Of a stretch of 64,000 nt of DNA, positions 46,606-58,900 are shown one piece after another (within the stretch, counting starts at the first letter, position 1; every line of letters begins with the position of its first letter). Made by a program: the position numbers and the translations under genes. The DNA is from Ditylenchus dipsaci (Eukaryota; Nematoda; Chromadorea; Rhabditida; Anguinidae): positions 248,001-312,000 of the forward strand of contig SADC01001153.1 of assembly GCA_004194705.1 (NCBI GenBank), given 5' to 3'. Below the pieces are notes generated by a model. The model ran no database searches and had not been told where the DNA came from. It saw only the letters and a list, made by a program, of their open reading frames with translations.

Positions 46606-46984
46606 TCCTTTAAAAAGGGCCTTTTTGTACCAACTTTTGCATTAAAAAAATTCGCGATTTTTCAACTGAAAAAATCGGCCGTTTGCCCTTTTTTGACGCT
46701 TTTGGCCGAATTTGTTTCGCTATTCTTTTCTGTAATTTTGCATAGATTATGATTTTACCGATCGTGTGTCAAATAAATAAAAATTCCGGAATTTTCCGGG
46801 TTTGGCCATATTAAGCAGTTTGAGACATGCTGGAGTACATTAGCCGTAAAATTACAGAAAAGGCAGTAAATGTTTTTTTTAAAGCCGAGTGATTTCAATT
46901 TGCTCCAATATATTTGCTTTTTTAAACAAAGACAGTTATTTGATTATAACATCAAAACGTCATCGTAACTACACATTTCTACAG

Positions 46985-49900
46985 TTAATTTTCCACAATT
47001 GCTTTGGGAATTGCATTGAGACCATTTGTGCTAGAAGAGGAGGAATAAGATGTTTGTTGCATATCCAAAGCACAATTAATGCAGTCGTTATCGGTTAACA
47101 CATTCAATGAGCATCTAGCCAACTGTTTATCTTTTAGTGGCCTGTCCTCCCAAATTTCAAACACATACATTTGTCTAAGAGAATTTCTAAAAAATGTTGA
47201 TAAAATTAAACCGGTAATATATTCGAAAATACCTATGAAATATAAACATCTCATTAAAGCGGGCCTGAAAAGTAGGTTAAAAACGGGCAAAGCTTTTTTT
47301 TGCCGCTAAAAAGCTTCTTTTTGCCGATAATCGTACAAACGAGTATTTTTTGGTTTTCTCTGAGTATATTTTCACATCTGGTTTCCAATGAGCCATCAAC
47401 TGACTCGATGTAGTTATGAAAAACTTGAGAAATACCCGTTTTTAGAAGACAGGAGTTGTTCCATAAAAACAGGTATTTCTCAAACTTTTCATAACTACAT
47501 CGAGTCATTTGATAGATTATTAGAAACTAGAAATTTATTACTACATGCTGATGTAAAAAAAATTAGGATCAGAAAAATACCAAGAAATACTCGTTTGTAC
47601 AATTAGCGGCTAAAAGAAGCTTTTTAGCGGCAAAAAAAGGTTTGCCCGTTAAAAGCTAGTTGCTTTTTAAGAGAATGATGATATGTTTTTAAGTTTTTCT
47701 TAAGCTTCCCCACACTCCACCGAAACACGTCTACCGAAACAATGAGAAATTGATTTAGTTGAGAAATATTTTATTTATTTTTCTAAAAAGTTTTGTACTC
47801 AAAATGATCGCTAGGAGTTTTTACTCATTTTGGTAATAAGAACTTTCAAGAAAAGAAATCAAAAAGTTGGAAAATAAAATCAATGAAAGTGGTGTTTCGG
47901 TATGTTTTGGTTAAAATCCACCGAAAGATACCGAAACACCACTTTCATTGATTTTATTTTCCAACTTTTTAATTTTTTTCTTGAAAGTTCTTAGTACCAA
48001 AATGAGCAAAAACTCCTAGCGATCATTTTGAGTACGAAACTTTTTAGAAAAATAAATAAAATATTCTCAACTAAATCAATTTCTGATTGTTTCGGTAGAC
48101 GTGTTCCGGTGGAGTGTGGGGGAAGCTTTAAAAAAAACAGAGTGGTCACCTTCCAGAAGAGACTCTAACAGAGGGTGTTCTGGCCCGTTCATGCTCACTA
48201 ACCACACAACAATACACTTTGAGATCTGAATTAATTAGTAAACTGGACTTGTAAATAAATTTAACCCAACCTCTTAGAACACTAAAGATGCTTCCGTTAA
48301 TTTTAGTCTGGTCACAGCACACACATTAGAACATTGGAAAGGACCTGCATAAATATTTTATAGTTAGAGTAATTTAAAATGCATTTACTTGGTTTGGGTG
48401 AATCTCTGCACAACATTCTAGGTTTGATTCTTTGCCGGCAGTAGACCCTAAGCATAAACTCGGCTTGTTCTCTTGGCGCATAGGTGGTTGGCTGTAAAAT
48501 GAAAACTCTTGATTTTTCTTACCTACGACTTCAGTTCCAAACAGCTCGTTTAATCAAAGGTCATTACGATAAAGTGCCAAGTTTTTACGAAAAAGTGCCA
48601 AGTTTTCTTGGCATTCTTGGCAGATGCTTAAATCTGTTAACCTTTTATTTAATTTTAACACTATTAGGTAGCCCTTTGATTCTAGTTTCTGACGAGGTAT
48701 CAGTTGTTGCATCATCCTGCAAAATATAGCACAAAAAGTAACAGTATGAACCAAACTATTTTTCTGACTTCCTTCACACTGTTACCTTTGTATGCTATAT
48801 TTTGCCAGGATGGTGCAACAACTGATACCTCGTTCGAAACTAGAATCGCAGAGCTACCTGATGGTGTTAAAATTTAAAAAAAGGTTAAAATATTTAAGTT
48901 CCTGCCAAAATTGACAAGAAAACTTAGCACTTTTTCGTAATGACCTTAATCAAGTGAATCGTTTGACACACTCTTTTATTAAGATCAAATTTTTTTAAAT
49001 AATTAATTTCGTACTTTGAGTTTTTTTTTAAAATTCATCTGCCTAGCGAACACTTACTTGAAAATTAAGCTGTCTTATGCACAAAGTATTTTTTTTCGCA
49101 AAATACACATAATTTAGGTTATTTTAGGTGGCAACAAATAAAAAGCATCGACTAAGAAATATGATCATCTGGAGACAAAAAATTTAGTTACCATGAGAAT
49201 GTAACGGCCCACCGGGAGATCATTTAAATGGAGATACACAGAGCGTGCAGACGCGTAGTCCGAAGTGCCTACTGGTTCACAGCCTACAAAGTGTTATAAA
49301 GTCCACATAGAAAGACAAAGTATTGCAACCTGGTGTATCCTGTAACGACGATTGCACTCTACTCTGAAAAAATTGTTAGTTGAAAACTATAAGAAAGACA
49401 ATTCATAGATTCATAAAATCGCTATATCGCTATTGAGACAGTGGTATAAGCACGTAACTTCAAAACGCTAACTCGTTAACCGTTTGTTGGAAAAGATCCG
49501 AGGATTAAAAAATACCGTTATTTCGTTTGAGTTGTGGTCGTCTAAATGGATCCGAATAAAGGGCAGGAGCAGCCTGTGCCAATTTGAATTGTGCCACCGC
49601 AAATTCTGCCAAAATTTAGAGCAATATTCGACAAATTTTACCGAATATTGCTCTTGATTTTGGCACAATTTGAATTGGCACAGGCTGCTCCTGCCCGAAT
49701 AAAGTTACATCTACAAAGTACATTTTTGACAATTTCAAAAAAAAATTTTTAATATCGATTTTTGCATCCAAAATCTAATTTTGAAATTTTTTGAATAATT
49801 TAAGAAAAAAAAGGTTTTGGGAGCACTGTTTGGCGAGTTTATGATCAATTTGTGTAAACTAAGCGAACCTCATAATATGGATTCCAATGGTCACAAATGG

Positions 49901-52900
49901 TTCCCTTTGTCTTGCGTGCTCTGCAAGTCCATCTTTCTGTGTAAGCGCGATCATAACTTCTTCACTGTTTGGCTCTTTTATGTCAAAATAGTACTATAAA
50001 GTAGTTAATAATTTTTTAGGTATAAATCACCAAGTGAAAACATACCTGGGGATTAAAGCAAAAAGTAGCAGCAAAATTTTGACATCCACCAGCCCTATCT
50101 TTTGGAGCTCCACTTTTTACGCCATTGGTTGTCCAACGATCGAAAAAATATATTCATTGTAAGCACAAGAAGCAGCTTTGGAGCAGGCAGAGGAAAGGGG
50201 TCGTAGGATTTTAATAGTGTTGAAGAGTTGGCAAACACTGATATCGGTGAAGTAATAAACTAAATTTTGGCAATAAAATCATTCATAGGCTGCCTACATT
50301 ATTAGCTAAAGTTTTTTCATAATAATTTTTTTAGATTAAAGGACCAGACCAAGCACCGTCGAGATAATTTGTTTTATTTGATCCAAGAAAATATTTTCAA
50401 ACGGTTTGGACGGAATTTGATCTCTTTTTTTGGCAAAAAAGATTTCACCCGAAAATATATCGAGAAAAAAGATTATACTCGGATAATTAAACGGCTCTAC
50501 AGGGTGATTCATTATTAACGTCCCACTGAAATTTGGTCATATTTTATGAATTAGATATTTTTGGACGAGATATTTTTTTTATTTTCTACCTGAGACCTTA
50601 GGCAAGAAAATGGTACAAGACATGACGTAACAATTTATTGGCAACCAAAACATTAAAAATGAAAAGAAGGGCCGAAAAAAGCTTAGTCTTAGTCTTGTTC
50701 TTGCTCTACAGACAGCCTTCATTAAACTTTTCATATCATTTGATGATATTTTTTATCCGGCACTGCCACGTAACGTCCGAATTCTCTTTGATGACTTCTT
50801 TAGAAGTAAGTGACGCTTTTGCCTTCTTCAATAAACTATTTCCGGACTGCGACCTTCATTAGTAGAACAATGCATCTCAAAATTCTTTTATAAAAGACCA
50901 ATATTCTCAAATATATAAACACAACGCAAATGAATCTTCGCATCATTCTCTTGCCTAAGGTCTAACCTACAAAATTTAAAAAAGATCTCGTCAAAGGTCG
51001 ATCGTTCAAAAAATTAAACCAAGTTTTAGGATGGCGTTTATAATGAATGACCCTGTATTTATTCAGATCCTATCAAAATTATTTGGATTGGGATTTCGCC
51101 AAGACCCTTTATTTCTTAGACCTGAACGGTCCGACAATATGTAGGTTAGGATCTTACGCTCACGTGGTTATAGCTCTAAAACCTACTAAATTGATCCCAA
51201 GGCATCCAGAATTCTCCATCCTCATCTACAGTAATCCAAGGCGTTTCTTTTGAGCATCAGTCACCTAAAACTTTTAGTTTAACACGAGAACGGCGGCTTG
51301 AAACTCGTGTTAGGTTTAAACAGCATTTTCAGATCGAGCAATTAGAAAGACTATTGTAAAAAGTTAAACCAGAACAGTTCATAAATGACAGGCGCATCTC
51401 AAAGAGGCATTTTCGTGTCAATTTTTATGTTAAACATTATGGCTCTTCCTTATTCGGTTCCGTCCCAAAAGCACCCAAAAACATGCTTTTTCGACGTTTT
51501 AGCACCTTTAACGTGTAGAAAAAAATGTTTCAGCGCGCGGCCGACCATTTTTAGAAAAAGTTTTTTTTGACCAAAAGTTGACTTTTTGCCTTGGGGGATC
51601 AAGATAAAGGGTGCTGGAGGGTACGTGGATTGCATATTTTCTAAAATTATTCCTTGTTTTACTTAGAGATGGCCTCGGACGGACGGGAATCCCGTCCCGT
51701 CCGAAGGGATTTTAGGGCTTGTCCCGTCCGGTGTCCCGTCCCGGAAAAAAATTCTAGTGTGTCCCGTCCCGGAATGATTTTCCGATTTTTCGTTCATTTT
51801 TTCTTTATTTTTCCGTATTAATGGGTCGGGACGTCCCGTCCCGTCCCGAAGGGTTTTTAGGCCTTGTCCCGTCCCGGTGTCCCGTCCCGAAATTTTTAAA
51901 GTAAATTTTGTCCCGTCCCGTCCCGAAATAGGCCATTTGCCATCTCTAGTTTTACTCACTAGAACTTGGCAAAAAGAGTTTCTGAATGAATTTTGATTAA
52001 GAGTACTCTCGGAATTGTGTCTAAGATAAGTGAGTGCACGCATCTCTAACCCATCAAGCCCGCTGCGCCCCCTTCGGCTCTACCTGGCTGGGATAATAAT
52101 TGTTTCATAATTAACTTGTTTGGTAAAAGTCAGGTTTGCCAAGTAATTAAATTGATCAATAATTGACTGGTAAAAAAATCAATTTGATTTAAACCCGCTT
52201 TGAGACAATAATAGTTGGCTATTTATATACTCGATAAATAATGGGTTAACTACCCGCATTGCAGTTTTTATTGACTTGTTCATGTAGCTGTGTCGATTAT
52301 GGACTGCTTTAATTTTGCTTTTAGTACATTGATTTCGTTTTAGTGTTCTACGATGGACGATTTGAGCTATACAGCAGTTCAGATGAGGCAAGCGACGATG
52401 AAATTAGCGAGCAAGGATCAATCTATGAAGCAATTGTGGAGGAGGAATCAGCCAATTCAAGCCAAAGCCAGCAATCGATCGCAAGCAGCCAAGAATTCGC
52501 AAGAGGAGAGGTCGTAAAGAAAGCGTGAGCCAAAAGTTCTTCCGGAGATCGTCCTGGATTGGAAAACCAGCAACAAAGGAAATCGTATGGCAATGCTGGA
52601 TGGTAATTGTTTTTCCTAAGCGTTTCAAGTGCACTCGTATATACGAAAAAATTTCACAGGTGAAGTCTACACATTTTCTTTTACGTACAAAGTGAAGATT
52701 ACTCACTGGAGCTGTGTCAAGCGAAAGACGGCTGCAAAATGGAGCTTGAGACAGATGAAGAAGATAGATGTGTCGGAAGAAGTACCGGGGATCATACGCA
52801 CTGCACGTCCAAAGCTGATATAGAGGTTACAGAATTCAGCAAGCAAATTCCAGAGTTGGCCAGACAGGGACACGTAAGTTATTTCTTTATTGTGCTTCAC

Positions 52901-55900
52901 TAGTGAAATTTGTGTAAAAGACTTGTTTAGCAAAGTGGGAGACAAATATTTACAAGCCTCATTGAGAACGTCTCGGACAAAGCTAAATCAAGGCTGGTGC
53001 AGCACAACATCTCTCGAAGAGTCTACTATTACCGACAGGTACATGACATTTTCTTTAGGCTTTCCACATACTATAGTTTCAGAAGCAGAGCAAGGACCCA
53101 ACTACACCACGTAATCCTGAAGACTTGGAGATTCCTGCCGAGCTTCTTCTCTACAAGGGCCAACTATTTGTAATGCATGATACTGGAAAGGAAGACGCCG
53201 AATCATTCTCTTTTCAACTCCAAAATTAATCGAGGTTTTTTTGTTAATCTTGCTTGCTGCCTCTTATTAAATTCGTTTTTTAGTTTCTTGGAGAAGCTGA
53301 GTGGTGGGGTCTAGATGGCACTTTCAAACTTGTTCCAAAAGGGTGGTGCCAGCTTCTGTCAATACATGCAAAGATTGGGAGACTTTCGTTCCGTGCTTGC
53401 ATGCTTTGCTTCCTAAAAAGTCTATGGGCACCTACAGCCAATTCTTTTCTATTCTTAAGCAACTTCTTCCTATGGCACAAGTGACGCACGTCCATACTGA
53501 TTTTGAGAGGGCTCTTCTCAATGCATTCAGTTCGGCTTATCCGTGTAAGCTTGTTTTTAGATATTCTAGTACAGCTAATTATACTCATAGTCACTATTTA
53601 GTTACCAATCAGCACGGCTGCTACTTTCATTCCTCGCAGTCGCTCTTTCGAAAGGTGCAAAAGATTGGTCTTGTGCGAAGATACAAAGAAGGGAAGGATT
53701 TCGCTCAACTTTCGACAGGCTTAAATCTCTGGTGTATGTGCCTCCTCTTGATGTGAAAGAAGCCTTCGATGAAGTGATACGCATTAGCTCTCGCAGACAA
53801 GATGGCTCGTTTTTGTTTCCGGACGGTTCTCCTGAAAGTGCATTCATCGCGTATTTTGTCAAGGTATTTGTGTTCTAATTTGCTCTTGTGCTGATAGTTT
53901 TTTATGGTTATAGACCTGGATCGGGGTGACAAGCCGTGGAGCTAGGCCATTATTTGCTGTCGATTTATGGAACTTGTTACGAACTGACTCGTGATGGCAA
54001 GGCCAAAACTACCAACTCTCTTGAAGCCTGGCACAATTCATTAAAGTACGCGATGGGAACTGAGGACGGGAAAAAGCTTAGCCCAGCCAAGCTGAAAGCA
54101 GACGACAAAAGAATTTGCATCCAAAGAAAAAACATTGCGTTGAAGTACAATGCGGAGACATCATCCAATATTACTCGTCATAGTCTGTTAGTTGATATGA
54201 ATTGTTAAATTTCGTTGAATTGAATAAAGGGAATTCGAATTTATAATTTGTTTTTTTGAAGATAGAAGTTATGAAGTAGTTGTTAGATTTCAGTCGACTC
54301 TTTTCGAAACGAGATTAAGTGAACTAAATACTATGCAGAGCTAAACACTAAGCAAAATCCGTAAGACGACGGAATTCAGTATGGTTGTTACTGTGTACGA
54401 TTTTCAGATGTGATTTGTTCGCATATTTATGAAAGAAATTTAAGCTAAACCTTTTTTAATAAACAATTATTGTCTCAAAGCGGGTTTAAATCAAATTGAT
54501 TTTTTTACCAGTCAATTATTGATCAATTTAATTACTTGGCAAACCTGACTTTTACCAAACAAGTTAATTATGAAACAATTATTATCTCAGCCAGGTAGAG
54601 CCGCCCCCTTCAGGGACGCAGGGGCTTGGTTGCTTGGGGTGAGATGCGCACACCCACATACCTTAGACGCAAATCACTCGAAAGTGACTCTGGATGCATG
54701 AAACATGTATGCATACCAGAATTTCTTTATGCGGTAGGTCCCAGTTATCAAAACTATGTTCAAAATCCATCTTTTTAGGAAATCCACGTACCCTCCAGTA
54801 CCCTTTACCTTGGTCTCCAAGGCAAAAAGTCAACTTTCGGTCAAAAAATTTGTTTTCTAAAAATGGTCGCGCGCGCCGTAAAAACATGTTTTCTACACGT
54901 TAAAAGTGCTAAAACGCCGAAAAAACATGTTTTGGGTGCTTTTGGGAGGGCACCGAATACGGGAGTTTAGCCAACATTTCTGGTTACAACGCGAATTTAA
55001 GCATATGATGACGTTTTACTACTTTAAAAAACTAGGCAGAAAACTTTTGCGGATTAGATAGAGCTCTAGAACTTAAGACATTTCTACCTTAAATTTTTCT
55101 TTTTTTCGCTGTAAGGCACAGTAAGCTTGAGTAGGCCTTAGGCTTTCACAATTCTTTTAAACACTAAACAGTGAAATTCACATTATTATCAAAAACTTTG
55201 ATTGTTTTACTAGAATTCACATGAGATAGTGATTATTTGGCCAATTATGTTGTTTATCTCAAACTCTTTACTATTAACGGAGCAGGTTTGTATGGATTAT
55301 GTGTAAAACCAACAGGACCAACTTGAAAGTTCAAATATCACAACCTCGTCCCCATAAGAGCGTATACACATTTATTGACATTGTAAAGGCAAAAATAGAG
55401 CATTTAGATACAGTTGAGAGAGGTAGGATAGTTTTCATTACTTGGGACCCTTCTGTGTCAGCTGTGCAGTAAATTGCTCCAGTCGAGCTTTCTGCTTTTC
55501 GATCCTAGCTCTGAATTCTTCTATTGATTTCTTCAATATCACATTCTGTTCTTTCAGTGCACGGAAGCTTGTTCGTAGCTGATTCATTACGACAGGACGA
55601 TCTTGCACATCGATTCGCGTAGAGGAAATCCTGGAGGAAACACATTAAAAAATGAAAGCTTTCGAAAGAAACCTTTGCTTGCTTTCTTTTTGCTTCGCGG
55701 CTTTTGCTGAGTCTGAATTAGAATCTGATCCTGAGTTTTTGGCCGTAGCGACAGCATCAGCAGGCTCAGGTTCCGTAGGCTGAATCAAATGAAAACGAAC
55801 AGTGGGCACACTTGTAGTAGTTGGCATTGAAGCTTGACGCAGAAGACGGTAGAAATGGTCTCGATCCCTCAGCACTTCATTATTTATCTTAGTAATCTGA

Positions 55901-58900
55901 TATCCTATCTGCAATGAAATAGTAGCCGTAGATAGAAACATAGAGGTTCTTCCACAAAAGGTAGCACGATGATTAACTCAGGCTAAACCGCATAGACTTA
56001 CTTGCATTTTCCCGTCGGCTAGCGTCATTGGTTGAATCTTTGAAATCACCAAGTTTCGTCAACTGTAACGCCGAGCAAATCGTTCTCTTCCATCTGAATG
56101 TCGATAATCATCAGCTTTCCAGCTGCTGACGTTTGCTCCTGGTCATTAGAAGGCGGCGTAGAAGGAGTTTCGATTATCGTCATTGCTGCTTCTTCTTAAA
56201 ATTGCAAAATAAATTCACGATCAGCCTTCCTTAGTTATTGTTCCAGACAAATTGTCGGAGACACGTAAATTCATCTACAAAGTTCTAATCCTTATAGCGG
56301 ACATCACTCCTGTCAAAAAGTTCAAAGCCCGTAAGAAGCACCTCTTTTCGTTGGCTCTTATTTGGGCTCCACTCATTTCCCGCTCCCTTCTCTCTATGTG
56401 AAAACTTCATTTAAGACAATTTATTGTCTTTATTCTAACTTAGACGAAGCCTCACGCGCAGGTTAGTCCAGCGTAGGTCAGGGCGGGCTGAAACGTGTTC
56501 CCTTGACCCAATTTTCGAGATTGCCAAAAAGGGGCGACGGCATATTTCCTTGGCCCCCAAGCTAATATATGCTAAGACTTAGGCAAGCGCAGGCCAGGGT
56601 ATGTTAGGGCGAACTCAAACATGTTTTTCTTACTTCTTTAATTTTCAAGAACAGTAGACGCTCTCCATAACGGACCTAAAGGGACCGGGCTCATTCGTCC
56701 TTTATGGAGAGCTGTCCGTCATGCAGAGGGTCCGTTATGGAGAGCATCGACTGTATTTGAGTCTCTCCTAACATACGCTGGCCTACCTTTGCCTGAGCCT
56801 AAAAAGATAACAATATTTTGAGAAAATAACTTGTGCCAAAGGAACAACAGACCAAGACATATTTTAGGCGTACACTCGAACAAATATAGAGCCGAAAGCT
56901 CATAGCAAACTTGCCTACCCGCGACAATTTTGTGGCAAGATCCGCCGGGGAGGCTTTGGAGGTATATGAAATTTGAACTTTTTGATAAAAGTTATGTCCG
57001 CTACGAGGATTATAACTTTGTAGATGAATTTACTGTTGATGAATTTACACAGAGCCAAAATGGCCAGTTTGAAATTCGACTTTGTGGAATGACTGAAATG
57101 TGGTTATTTTCTTACTTGAGCATGAGCTTTTTAACTTTTACCACAGGACCCCCACATATCATATACCATTCAACTCAGGATTAAGCGGACTATCATATAC
57201 TAACAATATTTTTGCATGTCAGGGAATTTTTGTGGGAAAATTGACAATAAACACAAAAGTAGAGATGGCGAATGGGGCGGGCGGGATAACGGGACGGGAT
57301 TTTCGGCCAAAATAAAAACGGGAACAGGAACGGGATTTTGAGTTTAAAAAACGGGATCCCGCGGGATCCCGCCCGAAGAACGGGATTTTTCTTTATCGTT
57401 AATTTCACAGTAAAAGTGGCCCCAGCGCTTCAAAGGATGTTTTTTATCGAAATTTTCTCACATACATCGATGCAAAATAATTTCAATAACAATAATTCAA
57501 CTGCGTTAAGACTCTGTTCAAAAGATTAAAATTTCTGCCTCGCTGATTTTAAGATTACTCCGGTTCTACTGGAGTTGCCGGTGCCGAAGACATTTTGGTT
57601 CCCCTGTCGTTTTTTTTTCATGAAAACAGCTTGGTCACCCCTGTTGCTAAAAAATAATAAAATATTTTTCTATTTTGAAATTTTTTGTTTTCTCGAAATG
57701 GTTTGTTTTCCAGAAAGTTTCAAACTCTGGTTGGATTATATTTTAGGGTAGGGGGAGGTGCGGTCATAGGGGTAATTACTCCCCTTGGCAGAAAAAATAG
57801 GCAAAATTAGGCAAATTAACCCCCCCCCCCCCTCCCTCGATAAAGTTGAAGTTGCGGCACTGCATAGAAAGAAAAAAGTTATGGTTATTTAACGCTAAAA
57901 TTTTAGTGAATTTTGAGTAGCGGTTTCAAAAATTTCCAATTAGGTGCCATCCTACCCTCCGACATACTATTTTGTGGCTGGGTCAAACCTTCGCAAGCTA
58001 CCCAATTGTCTGATTCAATTTTGGTGTGATAACTTTTCTATCTGATTCTGACTGAAAAAATTGCCATCACATTTTGAGCAGTAAACAAAATGTGTAGAGG
58101 TTGACGCGATATAGAACTAAGCACTTATCAATTTGGGTGATTTCCCTTTACTTTGATGGTCATTCGCATTCAGTTGCCGAATTCAAGCCATTTGTTAACA
58201 GTAAAACAGTGCTGCAAATGGTTGCAATCCATTGCTCAATGATTTTTAGCCTAGAAGCCAGTGAACTTGCTTAAAAGTAGAGTGAAAAACTAAAGGAAGT
58301 CACAAACATAGCAAACAAGGAATAAGCGAATTCACGAAATTTTTGCAAAAAATGAGAATTCACAAAAAAAAATTCTCTCAAAATTGCTTTTTTTAGGACA
58401 AAATTTTCCTGAAAATGACTGGCGGGATTAGGCAAAAAACGGGAACGGGACCGGGATTTTCGAAAAAAAAACGGGCGGATAACGGGACGGGATTTTGGGC
58501 CAAAATCGGGGCGGGACGGGATCCCGTACGGGATCCCGTCCCGCAATGAAATGGTTTGTTTTCCAGAAAGTTTCAAAACTCTGGTTGGATTATATTTAGG
58601 GTAGGGGGCGTTTACAGAATTGGTCGTTTGCAAAAGTGCAACTTCTTTAGTTGGGGTTACACGTTAAGGTAACACTTAATTGGAGTTAATAGCATGCCAA
58701 ACATCATTCCGTCTCTGTCAGTCATTCTGTCTCTGCCATCACATTGTTCAGCGTCTTTCCATCACACTCAATTTAGAAGCACAATCAGCCAAAGATCGTC
58801 GTATTCTTCGTCAAATTCAGCGATGGGTCAACGTCGAGGAGAAAAGGTTTCAGCGAGATAAGTGGTCTCATGGCATGGTTCAGGCGATAAGGGAGCTTTG

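Larger units (their letters stand above)
51449..54961. repeat. Foldback shell holding hAT and MULE insertions
   Basis: The left arm (51449-51640) and right arm (54765-54961) are inverted copies, for example AAAAGCACCCAAAAACATG and AAAAAGTTGACTTTTTGCC. The centre is the hairpin core seen at 8270-8500 and 12860-13110, cut by the MULE at CGCCCCCTTC. A hAT MITE lies in the left half. It occupies the 9-kb calpain intron. Confidence 0.78.

Noticed and set aside
46985..47186. C-terminal tail of a GPCR
   Set aside because: The preceding hydrophobic stretch is intron. The exon starts at AAATTCTC and joins in phase to the calpain C2 exons, giving [17 protein letters not shown].
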